Part shown: positions 18,932 to 27,599 of the stretch, piece by piece
How the letters are laid out: the number at the start of each line of letters is the position of its first letter
Numbering within the stretch: the first letter of the stretch is position 1
Assembly (NCBI RefSeq): GCF_000712075.1
Contig: NZ_JONW01000006.1
Span: 744,001 to 808,000 of the forward strand
Origin: Caulobacter sp. UNC358MFTsu5.1
GTDB lineage: Bacteria; Pseudomonadota; Alphaproteobacteria; Caulobacterales; Caulobacteraceae
Length of the DNA stretch: 64,000 nt
Direction of reading: 5' to 3'
Notes under the pieces: model-generated
Databases searched by the model: none
Told to the model about the DNA's origin: nothing
The model's input: the letters and a program-made list of their open reading frames with translations, nothing else
Program-made: the position numbers and the translations under genes

Positions 18932-20103
18932 CGGCCGCTCCCCGCGATCTTGGGGGCCAGCAGCAGGTCGTTGTGCTCGCCCAGCGCCGGGGCGCGGGCG
19001 GCGGGCATCCGGCGGCCGTCGACCTTGATCGGGCAGGCCAGCATCTCCAGGCCCTGGGGCCGGTCCGGATGGTCGATGTGGTCGCGCATGCCCACCTCGC
19101 GGACGAACGGATTGTCCAGCGCATCGGCCAGGTCGGCGATCGGCGAGAACGGCACGCGGCCGCCCAGGAACGCCATCCACTCGGCGCCGGTCCGCTGCTC
19201 CATGACCGCGTCGACGATCGGGGTCAGGGCGTCCAGGTTGGCGCGGCGGGCCGGCATGTCGGCGAAGCGCGGATCGGCCTTCAGTTCGGGCCGGCCGATC
19301 AGGTCGCACCACACCTCCCAGAACCGCTGGGTCTGGCACATCAGCATGCCCCAGCCGTCCTTGGTCTTCACCCGCTGGGACGGGCTGATCGACGGGTGCG
19401 CCCCGCGCGGCGGCCGGCCCACCTGGTGGCCCTCGTTCATCGCCCACACCGCCGGGTAGGAGGTCTGGTGCAGGGCCACGTCGAACAGCGACACGTCGAC
19501 GTCGCAGCCCTCGCCGCCGGCCCGCGCCTTCAGGATCGCCGAGACGATCCCCAGGGCGAACACCGAGCCGGTCATGAAGTCGACCATCGACAGGCCGAAC
19601 CGCACCGGCGGCCCGTCGGGCTCGCCGGTCAGGGTCATGAAGCCGGCCTCGGCCTGCATCAGATAGTCGTAACCCGGCCAGGCCTCGCGGCTGTTGCCCC
19701 GTCCGTAGGCGGACAGATGGGCGCAGACGATAGCGGGATTGATCGCCTTCAGGTCCTCGTGGCGGATCGCCAGCTTCTCCGGCTGGTCGCCGCGCAGGTT
19801 GTTGACCACGGCGTCGGCGCCGGCGACCAGGCGTTCGAAGTCGGCGCGGCCTTCGGGGGTCTTGATCTCCAGGGCCACCGACTGCTTGCCGCGCGAGAAG
19901 GTCTGGAAGAACTGGCTGTCGCCCCCAGAGGAAGGGTCGCCCAGGAAATAGGGGCCCAGGCCGCGGCTGATGTCGCCGCCCAGGGACGGGGCCTCGATCT
20001 TGATCACCTGGGCGCCCAGCTCGCTGAGCAGCTGGGTGCCGTAGGGACCGGCGGCGTACTGCTCGACCGCCACGATGCGCACGCCGTCCAGGGGTCTGTT
20101 CAT
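18928..20103 (-). CDS. Family III (CaiB/BaiF) CoA-transferase, first of pair
   Basis: 391 residues, starting at ATG 20103 behind an AAGGCGG-type ribosome binding site. MNRPLDGVRIVAVEQYAAGPYGTQ, GAQVIKIEAPSLGGD, NNLRGDQPEKLAIRHEDLKAI and catalytic Asp in WPGYDYLMQAEAGFM place it in the CaiB/BaiF family. It is only moderately similar to its downstream neighbour, with which it is translationally coupled, so the two probably act in one acyl-CoA pathway. No dehydrogenase or hydratase lies next to them to show which acid is used. Confidence 0.85.
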   Translation of the reverse strand: MNRPLDGVRIVAVEQYAAGPYGTQLLSELGAQVIKIEAPSLGGDISRGLGPYFLGDPSSGGDSQFFQTFSRGKQSVALEIKTPEGRADFERLVAGADAVVNNLRGDQPEKLAIRHEDLKAINPAIVCAHLSAYGRGNSREAWPGYDYLMQAEAGFMTLTGEPDGPPVRFGLSMVDFMTGSVFALGIVSAILKARAGGEGCDVDVSLFDVALHQTSYPAVWAMNEGHQVGRPPRGAHPSISPSQRVKTKDGWGMLMCQTQRFWEVWCDLIGRPELKADPRFADMPARRANLDALTPIVDAVMEQRTGAEWMAFLGGRVPFSPIADLADALDNPFVREVGMRDHIDHPDRPQGLEMLACPIKVDGRRMPAARAPALGEHNDLLLAPKIAGSGR

Positions 20104-20241
20104 CCGCTCCGCCTTAAGTTTCGCGGATGATGCGACGCGGGTCTCGCCGCGCCTAGAGGGCGCCGTCGGGGAAGGGCGCTTGTTTCGACTGGGCGATATG
20201 CGTAGGCAGGCCGCGTTCCGCTTTCGCCAAGAGGCTTCCCA

Positions 20242-21099
20242 ATGAACGTCGCCCCCGTCGTCCTGCAGACCGCCCGCGCCCGCGTCGAGCTCCTGCCCGC
20301 CCTCGGTGGCTCTGTGGTCCGGTTCACCTGGGACGGCCGCGACGTGCTGCGCCCGGCGCCGGCGGGGACGCGCGAGGTGCTGGACACCGGCAACTTCGCC
20401 CTGGTCCCGTTCTGCAACCGCATCCGCGACGGGCGGTTCAGCTTCGGCGGCCACGACGTGGCCCTGGCCCCGAACCTTGGCGACCACCCGCACGCCCTGC
20501 ACGGCCAGGCCTGGCGCGGGGCGTGGACCGTCGTGTCGGCGAGCGAGACCGAGGCGGTGCTGGCCTTCGACCACGCCCCGGGCGAATGGCCCTGGGCCTG
20601 GCGCGCCGAGCAGCGCTTCGTCCTGGGCGACCATGGCCTGCGGCAGGACCTGACGGTGACCAACACCGGGGCCGAGCCGATGCCCGTGGGCCTGGGCTTC
20701 CACCCCTATTTCCCCGCCCGCGACGGCGAGCGGCTGCAGGCCGGGGTGACTGGCGTCTGGCTGATCGACGACGACTGCCTGCCGACCACTCGAGTGGAAG
20801 GCCTCTGGCGCTCGGACTGGGCGGCCGGCGCGCCGACGGCGGTCTCCGAACTGATCGACAACTGCTACACGGGCTGGAACGGCGTCGCGACCCTGTCGGC
20901 GCCGGGCGGGGCCAGCACCACCCTGACGGCTTCGCCCGACTGCCGCTGGCTGCACGTCTATTCGCCGCCGGGCGCCGACTTCGTCTGCGCCGAACCGGTC
21001 GCCAACCGCCCCGACCCGTTCAACGGCCAGGACAGCGGGATCAAGGTCCTGGCCCCCGGCGAGACGGCGTCGGTGTGGATGAACGTCAGCTCCAGCTGA
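20242..21099 (+). CDS. Aldose 1-epimerase family protein
   Basis: 285 residues. NFALVPFCNRIRDGRFSFGG, HPHALHGQAWRG (active-site His), VGLGFHPYFPARDGE (second conserved His) and CAEPVANRPDPFN (catalytic Glu) follow the galactose-mutarotase/YeaD order. It would interconvert alpha and beta anomers of an aldose or phosphosugar in the cytoplasm; there is no signal peptide. It stands alone, divergent from the CoA-transferases. The element at 21117-21249 follows its stop. Confidence 0.88.
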   Translation: MNVAPVVLQTARARVELLPALGGSVVRFTWDGRDVLRPAPAGTREVLDTGNFALVPFCNRIRDGRFSFGGHDVALAPNLGDHPHALHGQAWRGAWTVVSASETEAVLAFDHAPGEWPWAWRAEQRFVLGDHGLRQDLTVTNTGAEPMPVGLGFHPYFPARDGERLQAGVTGVWLIDDDCLPTTRVEGLWRSDWAAGAPTAVSELIDNCYTGWNGVATLSAPGGASTTLTASPDCRWLHVYSPPGADFVCAEPVANRPDPFNGQDSGIKVLAPGETASVWMNVSSS

Positions 21100-21116
21100 C
21101 GTCCATATATTTCACG

Positions 21117-21249
21117 CCGTCATTCCGGGCCTTGTGCCCGGAACCCCTTTGTCCGCCGCAGGTGCGGGAGGGGCGGACCGCTGGCGGTCCGCTTGCGCTT
21201 CACTTGCGAGCTGTACGAGGGGTTCCGGGCACAAGGCCCGGAATGACGG
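21117..21249. repeat. Palindromic intergenic element, family A variant, perfect 32-bp ends
   Basis: A 133-bp element with perfect 32-bp inverted ends (21117-21148 and 21218-21249), starting CCGTCATTCCGGGCCTTGTG. Its outline (CGTCAT-CCGGG end, mirrored) is like the 24601, 30465, 37079 and 46312 elements, but its sequence is a different subtype. It lies between the convergent epimerase and fixK genes. Confidence 0.85.
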
Positions 21250-21279
21250 CTGAAAGGTAAGGGCGAGGTCGGAAACGCC

Positions 21280-21927
21280 TCAGTCCACCATCGCTTCCAG
21301 CGCCTCGCGGTCGCGCAGCAGCACCTTGCGCGTCGTCGGCAGGGCGATCAGGCCGTCGTGCTGGAACTGGGTGAAGGTGCGCGACACGGTCTCGATGGTC
21401 AGGCCCAGATAGTCGGCCATGTCCTGGCGGGTCATGGGCACGTCCAGCAGGGCGTGGGCGCCGGTGCGTTCGGCCAGGTCCAGCAGCAGGGCGGCGACGC
21501 GCTCGCACGCGGTGCGCCGGCCCAGCATCAGCACGTGGTCCTGGCAGCGGCGCAGGCTCTCGGTGGCCAGTTCCAGCAGCCGGCGGGCCACATCGCCGCG
21601 CTCGCGGGCCAGGGCCTCCAGCGCCGTCCGGGGCATGACCCGCACAAGGGCCGGGCTCAGGGTCTGGGCGGCCGCGCGATAGGCCTCGCCGCTCTCCAAG
21701 CCGAACACGTCACCGGGAAAGTGAAAGGCTTCGATCTGCCGCCGGCCGTCGCGCAGGATGCGGCAGGTGCGCACGCTGCCCGAGATCAGCTGGTAGACCC
21801 GGTCGGCCGGCTGGCCTTCGTCGAAGATCGTCTCGCCCGGGTCGAAGCTCAGGTGCAGGCCGTCCAGCACGATCGCCGCCGGCTGGCGGACGGGCGTGGT
21901 GGCGGGGGCCTGGATCACGGACAACAT
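21280..21927 (-). CDS. fixK: Crp/Fnr family regulator, FixK-like
   Basis: 215 residues. The cyclic-nucleotide-like beta-roll (about 25-115: FDPGETIFDEGQPADRVYQL, ISGSVRTCRILRDGRRQIEAF, FHFPGDVFGLE) lacks the N-terminal cysteine cluster of FNR, so it probably does not bind an Fe-S cluster itself. The C-terminal helix-turn-helix MTRQDMADYLGLTIETVSRT carries the E--SR recognition pattern that reads TTGAT-N4-ATCAA. It lies directly downstream of fixLJ. A FixJ-like site is found upstream and a perfect FixK box at 27511-27524 before cydA/cydD. Confidence 0.9.
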   Translation of the reverse strand: MLSVIQAPATTPVRQPAAIVLDGLHLSFDPGETIFDEGQPADRVYQLISGSVRTCRILRDGRRQIEAFHFPGDVFGLESGEAYRAAAQTLSPALVRVMPRTALEALARERGDVARRLLELATESLRRCQDHVLMLGRRTACERVAALLLDLAERTGAHALLDVPMTRQDMADYLGLTIETVSRTFTQFQHDGLIALPTTRKVLLRDREALEAMVD

Positions 21928-22000
21928 GGCGAATTCCCCAATCTGATCGCCCGCCCAATCTCCGTCGCCGGAGCCAAGCGGTACAGTCGGGACCTCCGCC

Positions 22001-22016
22001 TAAGGGGGACTACCTA
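22001..22016 (-). promoter_or_regulatory. Candidate FixJ-binding site upstream of fixK
   Basis: On the minus strand this reads TAGGTAGTCCCCCTTA. As I recall it, the selected class I FixJ site is TAAGTAATTTCCCTTA; 12 of 16 positions match. It lies 74-89 bp before the fixK start and overlaps the fixJ stop codon. The match is by eye and no binding data are known to me for this site. Confidence 0.6.
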
Positions 22017-22628
22017 GCCGCGCCGCGAGGACAGGGTCATGCGCACGAGGGCCGCCAGGTTGTCGGCGTGCATCTTGGCCATCAGCTTGGCGCGGTAGAT
22101 CTCGACCGTACGCGGACTGATGCCAAGCTCGCGGGCGATCACCTTGTTGGGCTGGCCGTCGACGACGCCGTCCAGCACCTGGCGCTCGCGTTCCGACAGG
22201 GTCTCCAGCCGCTGGCGCACGACCGCCGCCTCGTCGGAGGCCTGGGGCGCGGCGGGTTTGGGGCCGGCCTCCAGGGCGCGGTTCAGGGCGTCGATCATCC
22301 GGCTTTCGCCGAACGGCTTCTCGATGAAGTCGACCACCCCGGCCCGCATGGCCTCGACCGCCAGGGGGATGTCGCCGTGGCCGGTGATCATGATGATCGG
22401 CACGCGACAGCCGCGGGTGTTCAGCTCGCGCACCAGCTCCAGCCCGGTCATGTCGGGCATGCGCATGTCGGTGATCACGCACCCGGCCCCGTCCAGCGGC
22501 AGGGCGTCCAGCAGGGCCAGGGCCGAGGCGTGGCTGACCACTTCGAAGTCGGCGGCCTCCAGCAGGAAGGCCAGGGATTCGCGGGCGCTCTCGTCGTCAT
22601 CGACCACGTGGACCACGGCTTCAGTCAT
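22014..22628 (-). CDS. fixJ: Response regulator FixJ
   Basis: 204 residues. The receiver domain has the acidic cluster DDDE (10-13), phospho-acceptor Asp54 in [13 protein letters not shown], and conserved Lys in FIEKPFG. A LuxR-type helix-turn-helix follows: [20 protein letters not shown] then [20 protein letters not shown]. FixJ is phosphorylated by FixL under low oxygen and activates fixK. The start overlaps the fixL stop by 8 bp, so the pair is cotranscribed and coupled. Confidence 0.95.
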   Translation of the reverse strand: MTEAVVHVVDDDESARESLAFLLEAADFEVVSHASALALLDALPLDGAGCVITDMRMPDMTGLELVRELNTRGCRVPIIMITGHGDIPLAVEAMRAGVVDFIEKPFGESRMIDALNRALEAGPKPAAPQASDEAAVVRQRLETLSERERQVLDGVVDGQPNKVIARELGISPRTVEIYRAKLMAKMHADNLAALVRMTLSSRRG

Positions 22629-24099
22629 CGGTCACATCCCCAGTTTCTGCGTCGTCCGGCCTGCGCGGCGGCAGGATGAAGTGGAACACGGTCCCGCCCT
22701 TCGGGTTCGGATCGGCCCAGATACGCCCGCCGTGCGCCTCGATGATCGAGCGCGAGATCGACAGGCCCACGCCCATGCCCTCGGCCTTGGTGGTCATGAA
22801 CGGCTGGAACAGGCGCTCGCGGAACTCGTCGCTGATGCCCGAGCCGGTGTCGGTGACGCTGACCTGCACGGCGCCGTTGTCGAGCCGCCGGCTCGAAATG
22901 CCCAGCTCGCGTCGCGGGGAGTCGGCCATGGCGTCGATGGCGTTGCGGATCAGGTTCACCAGCACCTGCTGGATCTGCACCCGGTCGGCATAGACGTCGT
23001 CGGCGGCGGGGTCGAGCCGCAGGCGGGTGGTCACCTGGTGCTCGCGCACGCCGATCAGCGCCAGGGCGGCGGCGTCCTCGACCACCTTGGACAGGCTTTC
23101 GGGCGCGCGCTCGCTGGCTCCGCGCCGCACGAACTCGCGCATGCGGTGGATCACGTCGCCGGCCCGCAGGGCCTGGGCCGAGGCCTTGTCGACCGCGTCG
23201 CGGACCTTGACCTGGTCCTCGGGGCGGCCGCGCTCGATCAGGCGGCGCGAGCCGGTCAGCAGGTTGGCGATGGCCGACAGCGGCTGGTTCAGCTCGTGGG
23301 CCAGGGTCGAGGCCATCTCGCCCATGGCGGTCAGGCGCGAGACGTGGACCAGCTCGGTCTGCAGGTCGCGCAGCCGGGCCTCGGTGTGCTGGCGCTCGGT
23401 CAGGTCGCGGATGAAGCCGGTGTAGAAGGGCCGCGCGCCGCGCGTCTCGCCCACGGCAAGCTCCATGGGAAAGGTCGAGCCGTCCTTGCGCTGGCCCACC
23501 ACCACCCGGCCGGTCCCGATGATCCGCTTCTCGCGCGTGCGGCTGTAGTGGGCCAGGAAGCCGTCGTGGGCGCCGCGGTCGGGTTCGGGCATCAGCAGGC
23601 TGACGTTCCGGCCGATGGCCTCGGCGGCGGTCCAGCCGAACAGCCGCTCTGCGGCGGGGCTGAACGAGGTCATGGTCCCGGCGGGGTCGATGACGATCAC
23701 CGCGTCGGGCGCCGAATCGAGGATCGACTGCAGGTGATGGGTCATGGCGGCGGCGCGGGCCCGGGCGGCGTGGAACCAGCCTCCGCCGATCGACATGCCG
23801 ACGCCGATCATCACGAACACCAGGCTGGCCAGGGCCGTCGCCTGGTCGGGGACGCCGCGCACCTTCAGCAGCCAGACCGCGCCGGCGGCCAGGACGGTGG
23901 CGAACAGGCCCGGCGCCAGGCCGCCGACCGCCGCGCTGATCAGCACGGCCGGCACCGACAGCAGGAAGGCCGAGGGGGCGGTGAAGCCGGGCGGCAGGGC
24001 TTCCTGGATCAGGGCGCAGGCCAGCACCGTGGCCACGGCCGTCAGATAGGCTCGGGGCCGCAGGTCGCTGTGCAGCGTTCCGGCCGAAACCGTGGTCAT
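22621..24099 (-). CDS. fixL: Oxygen-sensing heme PAS histidine kinase FixL
   Basis: 492 residues from ATG 24099; GTG 24102 is equally possible, and GGAG sits upstream. Four membrane helices (about 18-110) are followed by a PAS domain (about 122-235) with the FixL heme pattern: His178 in RGAHDGFL as proximal ligand, and RIIGTGR with Arg198 as the oxygen-contacting Arg. The kinase part has phospho-His268 in [15 protein letters not shown], then N-box NLIRNAIDA and G-boxes. It autophosphorylates when heme loses oxygen and passes phosphate to FixJ. It starts 33 bp after cydC on the same strand. Confidence 0.95.
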   Translation of the reverse strand: MTTVSAGTLHSDLRPRAYLTAVATVLACALIQEALPPGFTAPSAFLLSVPAVLISAAVGGLAPGLFATVLAAGAVWLLKVRGVPDQATALASLVFVMIGVGMSIGGGWFHAARARAAAMTHHLQSILDSAPDAVIVIDPAGTMTSFSPAAERLFGWTAAEAIGRNVSLLMPEPDRGAHDGFLAHYSRTREKRIIGTGRVVVGQRKDGSTFPMELAVGETRGARPFYTGFIRDLTERQHTEARLRDLQTELVHVSRLTAMGEMASTLAHELNQPLSAIANLLTGSRRLIERGRPEDQVKVRDAVDKASAQALRAGDVIHRMREFVRRGASERAPESLSKVVEDAAALALIGVREHQVTTRLRLDPAADDVYADRVQIQQVLVNLIRNAIDAMADSPRRELGISSRRLDNGAVQVSVTDTGSGISDEFRERLFQPFMTTKAEGMGVGLSISRSIIEAHGGRIWADPNPKGGTVFHFILPPRRPDDAETGDVTDD

Positions 24100-24132
24100 C
24101 ACGTGATAGCGGTCTCCGCTGCGCAAGGTCGG

Positions 24133-25842
24133 CTACCCTATAGCGCGCGTCGTCGCGATTGGCAGTTCACGTTCGCACAGGGCGCGTGGAGCTGGTCGGT
24201 GGCTGACCAGGACCAGGCCCTGGCGGGTGCGCTTCAGGCGCGCGTCCAGGCGTTCGACGACCAGGGCCTCGGTCGCGGCGTCCAGTCCCTCGGTGGGCTC
24301 GTCCAGCAGCAGCCAGGGGGCGTCGCGCAGCAGGGCGCGGGCCAGGGAAAGGCGCCGCCGCTCGCCGCCCGACAGCCGCTCGCCGTTCTCGCCGATCCAG
24401 GTATCCAGGCCCCGGGGCAGGGCGCGGACCCGGGCCTCCAGGGCGGCGTCGGCCAAGGCGTCCCACAGGGCCTCGTCGGCGTGGACGCCGGCCAGGGCGA
24501 GGTTGGCGCGGACCGTCCCGGCGATCATCGCCGCGTCCTGCGGGGCGTGGGCGAAGGCGGCGCGCGTGCGTGCGCTTGGCTCCTGCCCCGCACACAACAA
24601 CCGCTCATCCCGGCGAATGCCGGGACCCAGATCCTCTGGCGGGGGGGCTGATTGGAGTAGCTCAGCGCCCTTTGGCGTCAGGCCCAAAGCCATTCCATCT
24701 GGGTCCCGGCATTCGCCGGGATGAGCGGAGTTTGAAGAGCGCAAGCCCAGCAAGCGCTCAAGCACCGTGGTCTTGCCGCATCCCGACGGGCCCGTCAGGA
24801 CCAGCCGCGAACCAGGTTCGAGGGTGAGATCACCGAAGCCCAGACTGGGCCGATCCGCAAAGGACGGAGCGTCCGCCGCGCCCGGCGCATGCCCCAGCAC
24901 CGCGTCCAGCCGCGCCGCCGCGGCGTCGGCGCCGGCGTCCTGTTCGAAGGCCTTGCCGACCCCGGCCAGGCCTTCCAGGGCCATGGCGGCGGCGAGGCCC
25001 GCCATGGCCGCCAGGGGCGTGGCGGCGTCGTGGGCGAAGGCCAGGACCAGGGCGACGGCCAGGCCGAGGATCGCGCCCTGCAGCACCGCCAGCCCGCCGG
25101 CGGCCGCCACCGCCTCCTGCTTGAGGGCGTCCAGCCGCGCGCCCTTGGCGGCGATCTCGGCGGCGGCGCGGTCCTGGACGCCGTAGGCCCGCAGCTCGGG
25201 CGCGGCCGCGGCATAGGCGGCCAGGGCGTCCTTGAGGTCGCCGGCGGCCTGCTGGATCGCCGGGCCGCTGTGGGCGGTCAGGCGGAGGGCCAGGGCGCGG
25301 ACGCCCAGCACCGTGGCGGCCGCCGACAGGGCGACGACGGTGGCCGACGCCCAGCTGGCCGGGGCGGCCATGGCGAGGCCGGCGGCGACCGCGGCCGCCG
25401 CGCCCCAGGGGGCGGACAGGCGGACCAGCCGGGTCTCGACCGCGTCGACGTCCTGCACCAGCCGCGCCGAGGCCTCGCCGCGCGACAGGGCCAGGGCCTG
25501 TTCCGGCGGGGCGGCGGCCAACGACGCGTAGAGCGCGGGACGGATGGCGGCCAGGGCCTTGAGGGCGGCGGCGTGGCCCGACAGGCGCTCCAGATAGCGG
25601 AAGGCCGTGCGCAGGATGGCCAGCAGGCGGATGCCGGCGCTGGGCAGCAGCACGTTGAAGGCCTGGGCCGCGGCCAGGCCGGCCAGGCCGGCGAGGGCCG
25701 CCCCGGTCAGGAACCAGCCCGACAGGCCCAGCAGCAGCACCGACCCGGCCCCGACGATCGCGGCCGAGAGCGCGGCCAGGCGCAGCCCGCCCGCGTGGCG
25801 CTTCCGCTGCTCCCGGATCAGGTCGGCGAGGGGGCCGCTCAT
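24133..25842 (-). CDS. cydC: CydC subunit of the cytochrome bd assembly ABC exporter, carrying an in-frame repeat
   Basis: 569 residues. Six membrane helices (about 20-300) precede the ABC domain: Walker [10 protein letters not shown] (351-359), Q-loop AHAPQDAAM (435), signature LSGGERRR and Walker [11 protein letters not shown] are all intact. With CydD it exports glutathione/cysteine needed for bd oxidase maturation. The ATG overlaps the cydD stop (ATGA). Residues about 372-414 ([10 protein letters not shown] to GPGIRRDER) are encoded by a palindromic repeat at 24601-24728, lengthening the stretch between Walker A and Q-loop by some 30 residues against E. coli CydC. The frame stays open, so a product is possible, but activity is uncertain. 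Confidence 0.9.
   Translation of the reverse strand: MSGPLADLIREQRKRHAGGLRLAALSAAIVGAGSVLLLGLSGWFLTGAALAGLAGLAAAQAFNVLLPSAGIRLLAILRTAFRYLERLSGHAAALKALAAIRPALYASLAAAPPEQALALSRGEASARLVQDVDAVETRLVRLSAPWGAAAAVAAGLAMAAPASWASATVVALSAAATVLGVRALALRLTAHSGPAIQQAAGDLKDALAAYAAAAPELRAYGVQDRAAAEIAAKGARLDALKQEAVAAAGGLAVLQGAILGLAVALVLAFAHDAATPLAAMAGLAAAMALEGLAGVGKAFEQDAGADAAAARLDAVLGHAPGAADAPSFADRPSLGFGDLTLEPGSRLVLTGPSGCGKTTVLERLLGLRSSNSAHPGECRDPDGMALGLTPKGAELLQSAPPPEDLGPGIRRDERLLCAGQEPSARTRAAFAHAPQDAAMIAGTVRANLALAGVHADEALWDALADAALEARVRALPRGLDTWIGENGERLSGGERRRLSLARALLRDAPWLLLDEPTEGLDAATEALVVERLDARLKRTRQGLVLVSHRPAPRALCERELPIATTRAIG
24601..24728. repeat. Palindromic element, family A, inserted within cydC
   Basis: 128 bp with perfect 32-bp inverted ends (24601-24632 and 24697-24728), starting CCGCTCATCCCGGCGAATGC. 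The ends are identical to those of the intergenic copy at 30465-30591, while the centres differ. It lies wholly inside the cydC reading frame and is translated without a stop. Confidence 0.95.
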
Positions 25843-27476
25843 AGCCGCACCACGCGGTCGGCGAGGGCGGCGACGGCCTCGGAATGGGTGGCGATCAGGG
25901 TCGTGCGGCCTTTCGCGGCCTCGACCAGGATCGACAGCAGGGCCTGTTCCGACGCCGCGTCCAGGTCGGCGGTCGGCTCGTCCAGCAGCAGGATCGGTGC
26001 GGGCTTGAGCAGGGCCCGGGCCAGGCCCAGCCGCCGCCGCTCGCCGCCCGACAGCCCGCCGCCGCGCTCGTCGAGCCGGGCGTCCAGGCCGCCGCGAGCG
26101 GCGAGCACGGCGTCCAGGCCCACGGCGCGGGCGGCGCGTTCGATCTCGTCCCGTGTCGCGCCGGGGCGGGCCAGGGCCAGGTTGTCGGCCAGGGTCCCGG
26201 GCAGCACCACGGGCGACTGTCCGGCCCAGGCGACAGAAGGCGCGATCGAGCCCAGGTGCGACAGGCGCTCCCCGCCGACGACCACCTCGCCCGCGCTCAA
26301 GGGCGCCAGGCCCAGCAGAAGGTTCAGCAGGGTGGTCTTGCCGCTGCCGCTGGGGCCCAGCAGAGCCACCACCTCGCCCGGGGCGACGTCCAGGTCGAAG
26401 CCGTCGAACACCGGGGCCTCGTCGGGGGCGTAGGCCACGGTCACCGCCTGGAAGCGGATCGCGGGCGGCGCCGCGAACGTCGCGGCGGGCGGGGGCGGCG
26501 CGGGGGCGGGCAGGGCGGCCAGGGTCAGGGCGGCGGCCTCGGCGGCCTGGCGGTCGTGATAGGCGGCGGCCAGGCGGCGCAGCGGGGCGTAGACCTCCGG
26601 CGCCAGGGCCAGGGCGAAGAAGGCGCGCTTCAGGTCCAGCTGCTCCGGAACCGGGAAGGGCAGCAGCCGCAGCAGGTTGAAGCCGCAATAGACCGCGACC
26701 AGGGCCACCGACAGGGCGGCGAAGAACTCCAGGGCGCCCGACGACAGGAAGGCGACCCTCAGCACGCGGATCGTCCGCCGCGCCAGGTCGTCGGCGGCGA
26801 CGCCGAGGTCGCGGGTCACCGTCCCCTCGGCCTGGAAGGCCAGCACCACGGGCAGGGCGCGGACCCGGTCCAGGAACAGGCCCGACAGCCGGGCCAGGGC
26901 CAGGAACTGCCGTCGCGACTCCTCGGCCGCCGCCCCGCCGGCCAGGGCCATGACCAGGCCGAACGGGATCAGGGTCAGCAGCAGGATGGCCGCCGCTAAA
27001 GGGGTGGCCACGGCGATGGCGGCGATGATCAGCAGGGGCGCGACGGCGGCGGCCAGCTTGGCGGGTTCGAAGCGCGCGACATGGCCGTCCAGGGCCTCGA
27101 CACCCTCGACCACGGCGGCCAGGGCCTCGCCGCCGGTGATGCGGCCGCCCAGCGCCGAGGCCGCGGCGTCCCGGCGCGCCTGGGCCTTTGCCCCGGCGGC
27201 GGCGCGGGCCCCGGCCTGGGCGGCGCGTCGGGCCAGCAGGCCGCGGGCGGCGGCCGCCAGGGCGATCAGGACCAGCCAGGGCGCGGCGGCGGGGAGGCCG
27301 CGCGGCAGGGCGTCGACGCCCAGGGCCAGTCCGGCGGCGAAGGCGATGGCGGCGGGGACGTCGGCCAGCAGCCACAGCGGCGCGGTGCGGGCCGCGCGTC
27401 CGCCTCCCGACTTGCTCAGGGTCTTCAGCCAGGGCCGCGCGACGGCGTCGAGGTCGGCGGTGAAACTGACGGGCAT
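25839..27476 (-). CDS. cydD: CydD subunit of the cytochrome bd assembly ABC exporter
   Basis: 545 residues. The membrane domain (about 35-310) is followed by the ABC domain: Walker [10 protein letters not shown], the Q-loop in [14 protein letters not shown], signature [10 protein letters not shown], Walker [13 protein letters not shown] and switch His in LIATHSEA. Together with CydC it forms the heterodimeric thiol/heme-linked exporter required for bd oxidase. It is the first gene of a same-strand run cydD-cydC-fixL-fixJ-fixK. Its start is 35 bp from the FixK box shared with cydA. Confidence 0.93.
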   Translation of the reverse strand: MPVSFTADLDAVARPWLKTLSKSGGGRAARTAPLWLLADVPAAIAFAAGLALGVDALPRGLPAAAPWLVLIALAAAARGLLARRAAQAGARAAAGAKAQARRDAAASALGGRITGGEALAAVVEGVEALDGHVARFEPAKLAAAVAPLLIIAAIAVATPLAAAILLLTLIPFGLVMALAGGAAAEESRRQFLALARLSGLFLDRVRALPVVLAFQAEGTVTRDLGVAADDLARRTIRVLRVAFLSSGALEFFAALSVALVAVYCGFNLLRLLPFPVPEQLDLKRAFFALALAPEVYAPLRRLAAAYHDRQAAEAAALTLAALPAPAPPPPAATFAAPPAIRFQAVTVAYAPDEAPVFDGFDLDVAPGEVVALLGPSGSGKTTLLNLLLGLAPLSAGEVVVGGERLSHLGSIAPSVAWAGQSPVVLPGTLADNLALARPGATRDEIERAARAVGLDAVLAARGGLDARLDERGGGLSGGERRRLGLARALLKPAPILLLDEPTADLDAASEQALLSILVEAAKGRTTLIATHSEAVAALADRVVRL

Positions 27477-27510
27477 GGGCCGTTGTTAGGAGCAGGGAAC
27501 GGGAACGTCC

Positions 27511-27524
27511 TTGATCCTGATCAA
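27511..27524. promoter_or_regulatory. Perfect FNR/FixK box between cydD and cydA
   Basis: TTGATCCTGATCAA is a perfect match to the FNR/FixK consensus TTGAT-N4-ATCAA. Its centre is about 82 bp before the cydA start and about 41 bp before the cydD start. It could activate cydABX and affect cydDC in the other direction. FixK is encoded in the same block. Confidence 0.93.
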
Positions 27525-27599
27525 AGCGTTCTAGCCAGAACGCGTCTAGGGGTGGAAAGTCGTGGCGCGACCGATCGCCCACGACAACCGGAGCGCTGC

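Noticed and set aside
17822..19447. CoA-transferase with a long N-terminal extension.
   Set aside because: The extension reads the upstream CoA-transferase out of frame. The ATG at 18931 overlaps the upstream stop and begins the family homology.
24133..27582. Apparent 1149-codon CydC fusion protein.
   Set aside because: The upstream part is a shadow of cydD in another frame. A normal CydC start with ATGA overlap to cydD exists at 25842.
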